A DNA stretch of 64,000 nt from Atrichornis clamosus (taxonomy: Eukaryota > Chordata > Aves > Passeriformes > Menuridae): positions 159,535-223,534 of the forward strand of contig WBMZ01011711.1 of the NCBI GenBank assembly GCA_013400975.1, read 5' to 3'. This document shows, piece after piece, positions 1-14,215 of the stretch; positions within the stretch are counted from its first letter, which is position 1; the number at the start of each line of letters is the position of its first letter. The position numbers and the translations under genes are program-made. The notes below the pieces were generated by a model, which did no database searches, was not told where the DNA came from, and worked only from the letters and a program-made list of their open reading frames with translations.

Positions 1-1721
1 AAGTACACAGAGATGTCAGGATTCACTGTGGTTATGAGGACGTGCTGATGTTCAGCTTGACGTGGATTTCCAGCTGAGCTCTCCAGTCAGCTCATTCCTG
101 ACACACAGACAATCTATGGCACTGTTTTCCTTCCCCGTTTAGCTCCTGGGCCATTCATTGGACAAACGGGCAAATGATCAATAGCAATCACATTAGCCAT
201 TAGTTTTATTGTTGCGTCTATTTCAATTGTATCTTTTCAGTAGGATAAGTGGGAATTAGCTGTCATGTTACCCAGGAAGAGGCGTCTCCTCACTAAATCA
301 TTTTGAATACAAGGTGTAAGCAAGAAAAGTGTCAGAAAACACTCCAGCAGACTCCTGTGCCTCTGGAGCTGAGCCCTGAGGGCAGTGCAGAGTGTGATGA
401 GTGCTGTGCTCACACAACAGCCCCGGGGCACAGCTACACCACGGTGTGAGCAGTCTGGCCTGGGCTCCCCTGGCTGAGCCCAGTGGCTCCAGCTGATGCT
501 CAGTGATGGAGATTCACTTTTACTTCTCTCTGGAGAATAGCTGTCATTTCAGAGGGATTTGGCAAATACCTCCAAGCCCAATATTTAGGGAAAAATGGCA
601 ATACTGGTCTGTCCTGAACTGCTGTCAGTCTGTTTTACCCCCCCACCCCAGCCCTGACCCATCCACTTCCCCAGCCCGGAGGAAACTGCTGCCACATCCT
701 TATCTGTGGTGTGCTCCTGAATCCAGGCATCACTCACCCGCCTCAAATGCTCCCCCTGACCTTACATGGATGTAGTAGCATGCTGTTATCCCTAATTCCT
801 GAACCCACACTTTCCTGTGCAGGAAGCAGCTTGCGTTCTTGTTCCCTTTTTCACCTCTATCTTCATTTTACATTTGTTCCCAAACACAAAACCCGGGCAG
901 GCTCAGTGCTGTGGATGGAATTATTGTGTCTTTTTCTTGGGTGAGCAAATGTCAGCTCCCAGCTGGCACGTCTCCCTTGGAGGCAGAGCTGTAATTCCCA
1001 CACAGGCAGTTGTTGAACTTCGGGGCTGTGCAAGGTGCAGGAGCACAACGGTGTCACCGGGACAGGGCTGGGCTGTGGCCCCAGGGCTCCTCCTGGGAAG
1101 GTGCTGCTCCAGAGCTTTGTTCTTTCCAGTTCAGGGAGTTGGCTGTAGGGATTTGCAGCTGCTTTGAGCTCAGTTCTGGCCCTCAGTGGGAGAGGGGATC
1201 ACCCAGCAGGAAGTTTGGTGGTGAAGAGGGGATCACCCAGGATTGCCCAGTAGGAGCAGAGGTTATGGGGAGGTTTCCCTGTATCCTCTCTCCTCTGCAC
1301 TGGGCTTTCCAGAGCCATTGCGTCCCTAAAGGGAATTAATTTCCACTGGAAAGGAGACCTGCCAAGGCTTACAAACGCTTCAAACGCCTCTGCTGTCCCT
1401 GTTGAGGGGGAGATAAGGAACAGCAGAAGCAGCTCTGACCGCAGTGGGCTCTGTTTGTGACCTGGCTCTGTCACAGGGAGTGTGGGGCAGCTCTGGGGCT
1501 CCCTGGGTGGGAATGGGGCCTGCAGGTGGCCGAGGTGAAGAGCTTGGAGTTGTTGTGTGCAGAGATTTAACCAGGTGATACTAAACCACAAAGAATTTCA
1601 AAGACTGCTGCCAGCACGCAGAGTTGTTCAGCAGCAAAAGCTGGAGGTTTCCATGTACTCCTGAATTTCCCTGGGCTTGGGAACAATTGGATTGGTAGGA
1701 CAGCACAAGAGATGGTGATTA

Positions 1722-2231
<510 letters not shown>

Positions 2232-3534
2232 TCACACTTTTGGGAGTGGGGGTGCAGGGATTGCACTTTTTGGTGCTGCTAGAGATTTCCTGTCAGATAT
2301 TTCCTCTGGAAAATATTGTGCCTTGGCTTAGCCACACACGTCTGTGCTGAAATGGAAATTGCACCTGCTGAAAAATCTCATGCAGCACAATCTTTTAAGC
2401 TGAGGAATGGTGTTATATATAACACTGTGTGTTTCATTGTATGGATTTATTTTATTTTATCGATAAATACAAGCATAATGTTGTTTGGTAGAAAGCATGT
2501 TGAAAACACCTGCCTTGTTCAGGGTAGAGAATAACACCTCCAGCAACAACAAAAAAACCTAGAAATGTGCTGCAGGTAATTCATAAAAGGTGAATAATTC
2601 AAGCAGTAGCATTTGCAGCAGGTGGAGGGAGGCAGGGTGGTGTGAGGAAGGCCAGAAATCCAAGTTTCTCCAGGATGGAGATAAAACATGAGGTGCAGGG
2701 AGGTGGCACGTGGTAAAAGCAGATTTCAGACCTTTTTGCAGCCTGAGTTTACTCAACCTGTTTCTTTGTCCACTATCAAAATATGGCGAGAACGCGTGGG
2801 TGGTTGTGGTTTGTAGGTCAGTTGTGATTTACGGGCTTAGTTTGGTAGTGCAGCACAGCAAATCCCAGTGGATGTGGAATGTGGTCGTCCTTCCCACATT
2901 TCGCCCCTCTCTGAGTTGCCTTGGCTGTGGTGGGTGCTCCCAGAGCTCTTGTTCCACGCCGGGGCGTTGTCCAGGTTTGGGGGTTGTGTTTTCCTGATCC
3001 CTGTGGAGCATCCTCAGCCAGTGAACCAGTTGCCTTTCCAGTGCTTCCTCCCACTCCTCACTGGCAGGAGAACCTCCTGGAAAGGTACCTGGGATAAAAT
3101 GCACATCCTGAGTTTTAAGAACAGTTTGGGGAATAATCTCCTTTTAATGGCACAGGAAGGATGTGGTAGGAGGCTGGGAATGTGGGGTTTGGGTGTGTTG
3201 TGGGGCACAGAGGTCAGCAGGGCAGGAGGAATTCCCAGTGGGATTGTGTTCAGTGGCCTTGGTTGGGTGGGGGGGTTTCCTGTCCCTGCCTCCCCCCCTC
3301 CTCTGCCCCTGTTCAGCCCCGACGGTGAAGGGCCGTGAGCTCACCAGCTCCTTCCTCCTCCTGGGCCGTTCAGGATCTCCGTGCACCGTTACACACACAC
3401 TTCCTTCAGCCACATCTCCTGAGTCCCAGGGTGTCGCTCTGGAAAGAGAATCCCTGTCCTGGCAAAGCTGCCCAGCAGGGAGTGTGACTGCCCAGGACCT
3501 GGCTGGCACTGCTGCTCCCGGGGACGGAGGGGGG

Positions 3535-3892
3535 GATGGATGGATGGATGGACGGATGGATGGATGGACGGATGGATGGATGGACGGATGGATGGATGGA
3601 CGGATGGATGGATGGACGGATGGATGGATGGACGGATGGATGGATGGACGGATGGATGGATGGACGGATGGATGGATGGACGGATGGATGGATGGACGGA
3701 TGGATGGATGGACGGATGGATGGATGGACGGATGGATGGATGGACGGATGGATGGATGGACGGATGGATGGATGGACGGATGGATGGATGGACGGATGGA
3801 TGGATGGACGGATGGATGGATGGACGGATGGATGGATGGACGGATGGATGGATGGACGGATGGATGGATGGACGGATGGATGGATGGATGGC
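3535..3892. repeat. 16-bp minisatellite (GGAT)3GGAC
   Basis: Near-perfect array of the 16-mer GGATGGATGGATGGAC. The C recurs exactly every 16 bases from 3553 to 3873 (21 occurrences), flanked by plain GGAT copies at both ends, so about 22 units. It is a higher-order repeat built from a GGAT tetranucleotide microsatellite. Because 16 is not a multiple of 3, all frames stay open with a 48-bp protein period (MDGW/MDGR on plus, HPSIHPSV on minus). This explains the long ORFs here, which are not genes. Confidence 0.97.
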
Positions 3893-5683
3893 TTCCTCTG
3901 CTCCCCAGCTCCTGCAGAAGCAGCAGTTTGGGAACTTGCCAGAGCTGTAACCATCAGGTGGAAAGGGATCGTTGTCCCACAGGGCTGCAGGCTGTGTCTG
4001 TGCTCTTCAGCTACTCCAGACGTACTTGTGTACATTGAATATTCCCCTAAGATCTCATTTTCTCAAATTATGTCGTTGGCCTGATATGGGGAGATATGTC
4101 ATTGCTGTGTTTTGTGTTTCACTGAGGTTCCGCTGCCTCGTGGCTGTCATTGCTTTTATTTAGTAATTGTGCTGAGATTAAAATAATACAATTCTGGATG
4201 TGTTTACAAGCCAGGACAAACTGCCAGCATGCTCCTGAGTATATCCTCTGAGGGGGTTTTTCCTTGAATGATTTTCAGGACTTTTTTCAAGTGACTCTGA
4301 GTGAGGGATGACTGTTGTTCAGCCAATGTGATTGTCCTGCTTGGGAGCTTTATTCTTCCTGGAATGATGAGAAATGGGGAACAGTTGACCAGAGCCATCA
4401 CCTTCCATCAGCTTATTTTTGCATGAACTTTTGGTTGTAAAATATTGGGATTTTTGGGGAGTTTTGTGGGGTTTTGTAATACAATCACTATGAAATCTGA
4501 AATCCCTAATCCCATCAGCTCTTCCACCTTCCTTCTTGTTTCTCTATTTTTTTTCGTGCCCCTTTTATTCAAATCAATAAGCAGGGGAAGTCAGGCATAT
4601 TTAGCAGCAACATTTTTACTTATTGTGTTGAATGTTCCATAAATACTATAATTTGAAGGCACATGCAAAGTGGATTCTTGCTCAGATTAAATAATGTCAC
4701 ATTAGCAGAGGAGCACTTCAGTCTATGTTCTATTTTTTGGTGAAACTGAGTTACCCTTCAATTCTCTGTAACACAAATACCAATTAGCCAGGTAGGACAC
4801 ACTTTTATTTTCTCCCTTGGGAAGGCTTGAGCTGACAGTTGCCATAGCAACTCTACATATGTGGATTTGGGAGTTATGAGGAATTTAATGCAACATTTGT
4901 TGGAGTTTTACACTGTTGGATGGTGGAGAAAATCAGGCCTTGAGGCTCAGGGGAATGTGACTGAATCTGCCATGATTTGGGGCTCCCACATGGACATCGG
5001 GGATTGCAGCTTTTGTTTAAAGAAGGATTCTAATAACTGCAGTTTCTCTCATTGCTGCACTTGCACTTCACCCATCACTCCATTATCATTGGGATCTGCA
5101 TGTTCAGATGCTGAAATTCCTGATTTTATCCAGCTTCAGTTGTATCCCTGAGAATTCAAGGACCTGACATTAGAGTTGTCCTGGGTCAAGCTTGAACTGA
5201 AGAGCAGCTTCACCTCATTTCAGCTCAGACCCTCCAGGCTGGAGCCATGGGGTCTGGAGAGCCTCCAAGCACAGAGTATTCAATAAAATCCACTTTTGTG
5301 GAGTACTGGAGTTCTGCATTTTAATTGAGGAGAAATTAGGTGTTCTTTGAAATTGAGAAGTGAAATAATCAGTGGAATTTTTGGAAGGCTGATAACCTTT
5401 ATTACAGAAATGATCCTGGTGCCTAGGTTTTTATCAGGTTATATAACAACACAACTGAAAAGTGTATAAAAACCCTTGTGAAAACCTTTCAGTGTCTATA
5501 GAGTTTCAATTCTAATTTCTGTAGAACTAATCAAAAATTTTAAGCACAGCTTCTCAGGAAAGTTCTCAGTGAGATTTCTTTTACTGCCTTCTTCATTCAT
5601 TTGGTCTTCCAAATGCAAAGGGATGCTGTTAGCAGTCAGAAAGCAGACAAATTAAAAGGCTTTTCAGGTGTCACTGCTGCTAA

Positions 5684-5749
5684 TGATTGAACCCTGAAAT
5701 AGGAACTCAGTGTTTCTGATTGAACCCTGAAATAGCAACTCAGCGTTTC
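5684..5749. repeat. 33-bp direct tandem duplication
   Basis: Two adjacent copies begin TGATTGAACCCTGAAATAG at 5684 and 5717 and differ at only about two positions (GGAACTCAGTG versus CAACTCAGCG). This suggests a recent duplication. Confidence 0.88.
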
Positions 5750-5948
5750 TGTTTGACGTGACAGGGAGGGCCTGGGGCTCACAGGGGGCAAAGGCAAACA
5801 GGGTGGGGTGGTTGGTGTGAACAGGGGCTGAGATGGATCCTGGGGGGCCCTGGTCCTGCCTGGGGCTGGTGAGGGTTGGCTGCTGGCCCTGGGGACACGG
5901 GGGGCTGTGCCTGGGGCTGTGCCTGCTCCTGCAGAGCTGCAGCGTGGC

Positions 5949-6062
5949 TGTCCTGGGGCTGGGGACACGGGCTGGGCTGGGGACACTGGGTGGACTGGGG
6001 ACAGTGGCTGGACTGGGGACACTGGCTGGCCTGGGGACAGTGGCTGGACTGGGGACACTGCC
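5949..6062. repeat. GGACTGGGGACA(C/G)TGGCT minisatellite
   Basis: Tandem units of about 18 bp (and 36-bp pairs), with alternating GGACTGGGGACACTGG and GGACTGGGGACAGTGG. It shares the CTGGGGACA core with the array at 1797-1890 four kilobases upstream. Confidence 0.8.
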
Positions 6063-7009
6063 CAGCTCCGGGATCCGGGAGAGCGAGAGGGAACACAGCC
6101 CTGGGCTGTGGCTGGCTTTGGTTTGGGTTGTGGTTGTGCAGGATGTGCCTGAGGGGAAGACTGGGCAATCCCAACCGGGCAGAAGGAATTCACGCCGGAT
6201 TTGGCCAGGCTGTGGGGGGTGACCGTGTCCAGAGCCACGCAGAGCCAGGTGAGGGGGAGGCTGCAGGACCCCTGAAATGCAGGTCTGTGTTGTCTCTCTT
6301 GTCAAGGCAGGGAACACGTGCACACTCTGAGTGAAATAAGGGCTGATTGGAGTAATTGGATCCTCCTCAGAAGACCATAAATTAATGGTGATTATGATTC
6401 TTGAAAGAACAGAAGCAGAAGGTACACGTAACGTTGATCTGGTTTATCACATTTGCTGCATTGTAATGCTCCTTTAATGTTAATATGTACTTTTGTAGTA
6501 AAATCTAATTGCAAACACTGAGCAGGCAGAGCCCAAGGCCACAATCGTGTTCCACATAATTACCTGAGAGGGGGGGCTCATCCCAACCAGCCACCAGCAG
6601 AGGCAGGTGGAAGCAGCACAGTTCTGCTCACACGGCAATTCCTGACAGGCAGGCAGAGGGGAGAGCTAAAAGATAATTAACAATCAATTCATTTGGTGAA
6701 AGTTTCAATTATTGGAGCAGGCCCCTGCACAATGGAGCAGTAATGCTGCACTGAGTTTGTGTCTGTGCCCCAGGGGACAGGGGCCCATTTGAGCAGAAGT
6801 GGCTTGGTTCATGTCCCCACGGTGGCTCTGTCACCCAGGGACCCTTTGAAGCCTCTGAGTGGCTGCTTTGATGTCTGATGTGGGGGATCTCTTTGCTGTG
6901 ATAATTCCAGCCTTTTCCATTCCCAGCTGTGCTGAGGAGACAGAAAAAATTACTTGGAAGATGGGAAAATAAATGGAACCCAAAAAGGAGAGGGCATTAT
7001 AGAGGTGAA

Positions 7010-7290
7010 AATCACAGAATCCCAGAACATCTTGAGGTGGAAGGGACCCACAGGGATCACCCAGTCCAGCCCCTGGCCCTTCCCAGACCCCCCAACAATC
7101 CCACCCTGTGCATCCCTGGGAGCGTTGTCCAAATGCTCCTGGAGCTCTGGCAGCCTTGGGGCCGTGCCCATTCCCAGGGGATCTGGTCAGTGCCCAGCAC
7201 CCTCTGGGGGAAGAACCTGTCCCTGATGTCCAACCTGACTCTCCCTCCGTGGCACTGGTGCAGCACCAGGAGCTGGAACAGCTCCTCCTC
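7010..7290 (-). mobile_element. CR1 LINE 3' fragment
   Basis: Begins ATCACAGAATCCCAGAACATC..GAGGTGGAAGGGACCCACAGGGATC, the complement of a CR1 3' end, and runs on through CTCCTGGAGCTCTGGCAGCC. It is the inverse complement of the copy at 41938-42155, so both belong to one subfamily. Truncated, with no open reverse transcriptase. Confidence 0.85.
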
Positions 7291-9263
7291 CTCCGCCTTC
7301 TGTATTTCCATTTGGACCAGTTAACCCCCAGTCTGGACAATCTCCAGTTTACTGGAACAGCAGATTTAGGAATATTTTTGGTGCTTTTTCGCCTGTGAGC
7401 CCAGCTGTGGCAGAGGCACTTGCCCATAGCCCTCAGGGCCACCACCTCTGTGCAGGCCACAGCTGCCCCTGTCCTGTGCACACACACAGGCACTGAGCTG
7501 ATTCCACAAAAGGAAAAGTGGGGAAAGAAAGGTATCTTTTTTCCCCTGGAATTTCTAGTGCATACTAAACTGCCTCTGGCTAAAAAGCAACACAATTTTT
7601 CAAGGAAAAAACGTGTAGGTGTTTAATGCATAGTGTTGACATGTACTTTTTTTGTTCCTCTTTATTGTTTTTAGAAAATGTAGAATTGCCAGGGGGGTTT
7701 TACATCTGAAAAGCCACCTCTGCACGGGCCCCTGGCAGCCCTATCAGCAGTTTTTGTCTGCAGCACAAACTGACAGCCCCTCGCCGGGAAATAATTGCGG
7801 CTGCGTGGAGTCCAGAGCAGTAATTGCTGTGTTGATGAAACTTTTCTCTGTGCTTGCGCTGCGATACCTCTGAGTGTCAAACTCACTGCAGCTGACAGCA
7901 TCTTCTCCCCAGCAGAGCTCCTGCATCCCCCCCGCCGCGGGGCTGGGGGGCTCTGCCGGGTTGCTGCTCCTGAGGCAGCAAAGGGACAATCTCAGCCTTG
8001 CAAAGCCCTGCTTTGGGCTTAGCGCTGAGCAGGGCTGGGCCCCAGGCAGCTGCGTGTAGGAGCAGGGGGTGACTGCGCCATTACCGAACAGCGCCTCAAA
8101 GTCAGTTCATTAGGAACTCATCATAAAGTGATTTGCTCCAGACAGGGCAGGGTAAGGCTGTTTGAATGTCTGTGCAGGTAGCTTCCATTTGTGATCGTGT
8201 ATTTTCACAGGAATCACGAAACCATCCTCGGGAGTGTTCCGAACAAGTGTGAATGTGGCACTTGAGGACGTGCTTTAGAGGTGAACGTGGTGGTGGTGCT
8301 GGGATGATGATTAGACTTGATGACTTTCAAGGTGATTCTGTGGTTTTAATGAATATTTTGGATGTCCTGTGTATGCAAGGTTTAAGATAAATACGTCAGA
8401 GATGATGTGGTTTCCCAGAGGAACTGATACATTCCTGCAACCCTGATTCTCTTCCAGTGTGCATTTTTGAGGAGAGGCCCATTTCAGGGATTCAGGTGGG
8501 ATATCCTGGGTGGCACTGGAAGGCCATTCTCTGTGCCAGTCTCTGTAGGACTGTCCTGTGCGGGGTCTGGGGGATAGAGTTCGGTGTGAATTTGGCTGCA
8601 GAAAGCCTCAGTTCCCGTTTGTGCTGCTTTGCTTGAAGCAGAGTTAATCACCTTCCCAGAGCACCCCTGCAGCTCGTGGCGCTGGGAGCTGGAGACACGT
8701 TTGTGAGAGCAGAGCACAGCCAGGCTCTGAGCCCCCCGGGGACTGCAGACACGTAATAATGGTATTTGGAGTCAGAAGGAATGGCTGCTGATCTCAGCTC
8801 ACCCAGGAACAAAAGCTAACCCATGAAGGGTTTATTCAATACAATGTGAGTTATGCAGGTGTTGCTCAATTTTCTTGCTGAACTTGGGTGCTGGAGTCAG
8901 GGTTTGGTTTGATCAAGGCTTTCAGCACAAAGCGTTGGTCCTCAGGCACTTCTGTCTTCGCCTGGGAGCGGGTTATGAAAGCGGCCTGCAAAGGGCCCCA
9001 GATGAAGCGGCCTGGTGCAGGAGGAGCATCCTTCATCCCCTGTCCTCTGGGCCCGCAGCTGGAGTGGAGATTTTCTTCTGTTTGTTTTAGAATAAACAGG
9101 AACGAAATGGGAGGAGCAAAGGAAACTGCCAGGAGAGAAGCAGGAGGGGTCAGGTGAAGTTTTGCTTGGAGGGAGCTTGTGGGATGGGTGTGACAGTGAC
9201 TTCCCACGGGCAGTGCCATGGCACCATCCTGCTCCAAAGCACATCCAGCTTTGGAGTCAGCCA

Positions 9264-9375
9264 TTCATAGAATCACGGAGTGGTTTGATCCAGTCCCACC
9301 CCCTGCCATGGGCAGGGACACCTTCCACTATCCCAGAGCTGCTCTGCAAAGAGCATTTCCAGTCCAGCAAGGCCA
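9264..9375 (-). mobile_element. CR1 LINE 3' fragment, short
   Basis: TTCATAGAATCACGGAGTGG..CCATGGGCAGGGACACCTTCCACTATCCCAG matches the complement of a CR1 3' end. It has an internal deletion and is decayed. Confidence 0.8.
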
Positions 9376-11439
9376 ATTTAATGCAAAGCAAAAAGTAGGT
9401 TTCCCTATAGGTAAGAGATGGACACAAAAGTACTGACTTGAAGGATTCATTTGTTGTTTTAAATGGTTTAAGCAGGCATGTAATAATAATAAAAGCAGAA
9501 ACCATCATACTCAGTCATAGAAATTGCCTCGTGTTTTGTCTTTGAGGCATAAGCTTAGCAGAAGGTTAAAGAGAAACAACAATGAATTCTTGTAGACTGA
9601 AGCAAAAAATTTGCGTCCCAACTGTACCATGTCAAAAGTGATTTGGGGCATGTTTATATTTCTGCATTTTGAAATAACAGCTTTTTCAAATCTGTGTTTT
9701 TTTCATCCAAGAGAATTGAGAAGAGCAGCGGTGAGGATCCTTCCCTGCAGAGCTGGGGGTGCTGCACCCATCGTGCTGTGCCAGAACCCCGGGGGTGTCA
9801 GTGCTGGGGCAGGGCCACGGCCACCGGGGACGTGTCCTGGGGTCCCTGCAGGTCACCCCACACCGTTTGACCTGGCTGGGGAGGGAGGAGGGCTCCCTGT
9901 CCTCGGGTGCCAGCCGGGGCCCTGTGCCCCCGGCAGCTGCAGAGACCTGTGGTGGTGTTGGCACAGCACACAGGGGCTGGGGGCTGCTGTCAGGGGATCG
10001 ATGCCTTGTGACCAGTGAAAAGGCTCCCAAAGGGAAGTTCAGTGCGTGAGTGCCACGAGAGGAGCTGCTCTGATAAAGGGGAGAGGAGGCAGATGGGAAG
10101 AGAACAGGGAACCTGGGGAAGAGGTCAGAGCAAGGCTGTGTTTTTACTGGGTTTCCCCAGTAGAGAAGGGGTCTCGGTGGGGCACTGCTGCGCTTGCCGT
10201 GGCTGGTGTGAAAGAAAACCAAGGAGGGCCTTTTCCTTCAGGAATTCGGTGGTTTGGCATCGTTTCCATGTTTAACTCTGCTGCTGGTGAGGTGCCCGGC
10301 TCTGCGTTGTCTCCGCAGCAGCAAATAAAAGATGTGTGGTTTCCATCCCCGAACGGAGCGGTGGGGCCGGCAGGGGCTGGGCAGCACCTGGACGTGCACC
10401 CAGCGCGGGTTTCAGCCGACAGCTGCCCTACCTGGGTGCTTCCCAGCCGCGTTCCTGCTGCCGGCTCAGCCCAGTGGGCAGCAGGGCCCTGCTGACCTCG
10501 GTAATTGCCAGACCTCTCGGAAGGGCTTTTCAGCTTTAGCACCTGCCCACTAATGATGTCAGGGTTTCACCGAGAGATGATTCAGTCTGTGTTGGCATTT
10601 GGCCTCTGGATGGCTCAGGTGTCTGTGGGTGACCAAACCCAGGTGGGGAATGAGGTGAGACTGGGTACAGAGAAGGGGCTGCTCACTCAGCAGTAACAGC
10701 TTTTCTTGCACTGTTAACTGCTCATTAAACAGCATCCATTCAGCCCTTAACTGCGTCTGCCACAGCAGGGAAAGCTGAGGTTTAACCCTGCCCGTGCCCT
10801 CGAGTCTCATGGTTTCACCAGTGTAAAATAATGTGTGTATTGTAAATTGAATAACTCGAGTGTTCACAAGATGTGCGTTGGCCTTACCTCTAGAGACACT
10901 TATTTAAGAGAGTGCAGAGGGAGTAGGAGGACAAAACATGTGATGAACAATATGCTATCATCTTCCTCTTGTTCCCTCTGATTTACATTTCCAGCATCAG
11001 AGCAGCCTGTAATGTTTAATGGAGATAATTAAATATAATTTGGAGACAAGATAGCTCTTTTTAGTAGTGGAACAGATCCTGCTTAACAACTGAACTAGCA
11101 GCAGTATTTCACCAGTGAGTTGAGGAGGAGGTGCGTGGAAAGTTCAGCACAGAACTGTTAGGTGATGGTCAGTAAAAGCAGTGGAAATCAATTAGTTTAG
11201 CCAAGGTGCTTAAACGTGATTACAGCTGAAAAAAGTCTTGTGAAGACTGGTATTAGGGAGTAGTTAAGATTTATTCTGGTGCCTTAATTGGAGGACCAAG
11301 GAAGTCAAGTGATTTGATTCTCCAGAACTTCAAAATCAATGTTGTTTTAGCAGGCTTTATTGACTGGAAGATGAAATCTGATAATGACTGAAGATAAGAA
11401 AGGAAGGTCAGGGCCTCTAAATCTGCCTGTTGGTAACGG

Positions 11440-11720
11440 CTGCCCTGAGCCCTGGCCCTGGCTTTAGCCTGCCTTGGGCCCGAGCAAGGATTTCCTGGGC
11501 AGAACCCAGCCCCTCCTCGGGCCGAGTGCCCCGGCGGTGTCTGCGGAGCTCGGGGCTGGCCGAGCCCAGCCTGTGGCCCCGGCTCGGGGAGATGCTGCCT
11601 AAGACAACGTTGACTGGAGTCACTCCCGCTTGGGAGCAGCGCTGGCTGCATCCGCTGCCGTCACACAGCACAGCTGCTCCTCTGGGTGCTCCCCGTCCCC
11701 GGGCCGGCGCTGACAGGAGG
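11440..11720. other. CpG-rich intronic patch
   Basis: GGGCCCGAGCAAGG, CCTCGGGCCGAGTGCCCCGGCGGTG, GGAGCTCGGGGCTGGCCGAGCC and CCCCGGGCCGGCGCTG give a local CpG cluster. No coding or promoter element is recognised. Confidence 0.5.
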
Positions 11721-13357
11721 TAGAGTTTGTCACAAATTCGGCTTTGTGTTCGCGAGCTTCCTGTGGCTTCCTCATGCGGGGATAGGGGAGCCCCGAGCTG
11801 CTCCACATCTCGTCCTTTCTGTGTAGCGGGGGGCAGCAGAAAACTCCAATTTCAGAGCAGCTGATGTGCAGCTCTGAGGGCAGCAATAAACAGGCTCTGG
11901 GGTTTTATCCTGTTAAAGCATATTGAATAAGTTACAGGTGCAGAGTGGGGTCTGTGGGTCGTGTGCTTTTGTCAGGCCGTGGATGAGGTCAACATGTGAA
12001 CTGATTTTGGTTTAAAACTCGGGGTTTTTCTCCCCCTGTAATATTCCTGATTGCTTTCAGTTTGAGTACCCCAAATGAAACTGCCGATAAGGAGCTCTGA
12101 ATAATTCAGAGTGAATTGCAGTGTTATCTCTGAGGTATGACTGACGTGTGGGAGGTAATTCCAGAGTTAACTTGGAGCTGCTGGTGAGGAACTGAGAGCT
12201 GTGGTGGGATGATGCAGGACATGGGATCACTTCGTTAGACCCGTGCTGGAAAACGGGTTGGATATTGCTGAGAATTGTCACTGCAGCACCTCATTTGAGA
12301 TGGAGATTTGGGTTATTCGTACAACAAAAAAGGCAGTGTTTGATAATTAAGAGCGAAGCTCTTCCCTGATGCTCTGGATTAGCATTGATGCACACGGGTG
12401 CCTCCAAAAGAAACGGGGGATCGTGGAACCACTGGAATTTGGCAGGTTCTAAAATGATAGACTTTTTGTAATTAAATCTCATTTAAATGAGCACCTAAAT
12501 CATCTTATATTGTGGGATTACCCATTCCCAGTTCAGCATAACAATCAGCACCCATCTGCGAGTCACAGAACCCGAGGGATGCGGGACCCCGGCGGGGCAG
12601 GAATTGGGATGCGCTGGGCAGTTGCCATGGCAACGGCGTGTTCTAATTGTGATCCATCGGTAGCAAGGCGAATTGGCTGGCTCGAGTCACTGAGTTAATT
12701 AAATTCAGACTTGCACGGCTCCGAAGGAATAACAGAGAAAATTAACACGTCCTGGTGCCCCCCGCAACACGGGAAGGGCTGCTCCGAAATAATCCCGGGC
12801 GTTTCTGTGTTCCCGGTGTGTCCCTGCCGCCGGCTGTGTCCCGCGGGATGGGGGAGCTGAGGGGGGTGCGGGGTCCGGGGAGCCTGTTCGGAGCAGGGCA
12901 GCGCTGGGTGTGGGAAGGGTGACGGGAATGGGCAGGGGAGAGGGGCTGCGGTGGAAGGGGCTCACAAACCGCGCTGTGCTCACCCATCAGAAGGGGCTGT
13001 GCAGGAAGGGGGGAGCTGCTGTTTGCCGGCAGAATCCAAGGGATGCAGCTGGGAGTGAACTTTTGGGTTCGTGGTTCTGCAGGGGCATTTGAGCTGCTGT
13101 CAGCAGCCGTGTGTGGGTCCGGCCTGTGTGGGGCTTGGTCTGCTGCCCCCACGTCTGCAATCCTGGGTTTTGATTGTTTTGAGGTTTAATTTTTTTTTTC
13201 TTTAATACAAGGAATTATTTTCCTTGTGCTGGGGTTAAACTCCTGATGATGGCTGGTCAAGAACAAAAGCTTTGCTGCCTTATCTATGAATCTTCCATTC
13301 TTTTAAGCTCTACCACACTCCCTGTACATTTTCACCCTTTAGAAGATGAAATAATTT

Positions 13358-13510
13358 TCACAGAATGGTTTGAGTTGGAAGGGACCTTAAAGCCCACCCA
13401 GTGCCACCCCTGCGCTGGGCAGGGACACCTTTCACTATCCCAGGGTGCCCCAAGCCCCGTCCAGCCTGGCCTTGGACACTTCCAGGGATGGGGCAGCCAG
13501 AGCTACTCTG
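13358..13510 (-). mobile_element. CR1 LINE 3' fragment
   Basis: TTCACAGAATGGTTTGAGTTGGAAGGGACCTTAAAGCCC..GGGCAGGGACACC..CCAGCCTGGCCTTGGACACTTCCAGGGATGGGGCAGCC. Well-preserved complement of a CR1 3' end. Confidence 0.9.
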
Positions 13511-14215
13511 AACATGCTAATAAATAGATGAATAAATGAGTAAATAGCCCAGTTCAGGTGACTGGAATTGCTGACTGCTCTGGGTCCTCACATGCAGCCT
13601 TTAGTCCCCAGACACGCTCCCCCTGCGTGCTCACCCTGGCTCTGTTCCCAGCACTGGGGTGACGAGGGACAGGTCCAGCCATACCCAGTTTGTTTCCAAG
13701 TAGCCAAAGCAATATGTAAATGCTCTGGTTTAAATAACAATTACATTATAATGTCAAAAGTCAGTGAAAAACTGGCTTGCTTCATATATGTCTATTTGTC
13801 AGTGCTTTTTATTGCCAGTGTTGTACTCTGAAGGTCTTTAAAGAGAAGTAATAAGTGTTGGATTATCCTTTTCCTTTCCCTCTCCTTCACTGACACCAGC
13901 TTGCACTTTAAACTCCCCTGCAGGTCTCCGCGCAGAATTAGATCTCACTTTGTATGCAAATGTATGAAGTACATTCTCAGTCTAGGCCTGGGTCAGACTT
14001 CACTGACACTGGAAGATTCCAGCTGATTTTAGGGATTTGTAGCAGGGCCCCAGCGATGGGGGAAGCAGGTGACCCCCGGCAGGGCTGGGGCCACTGGTCC
14101 CTGCTTGGGTGTGCTGGGTGGGCAGGGGGTGTTTGGGATTGGTTTGAGGGTGTGCGCACCGGTTGAGCTGGGAATACACTGGGCAGGAATTGCAGTGGGC
14201 TCCCTCAGCATTAAG

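Noticed and set aside
3535..3892. CRISPR-like array
   Set aside because: The repeats are contiguous with no unique spacers, and the genome is vertebrate.
3163..4084. Long ORFs on both strands (up to 291 codons) rich in MDGW/MDGR or HPSIHPS repeats
   Set aside because: They are translations of the 16-bp minisatellite, open in every frame, with no conserved protein context.
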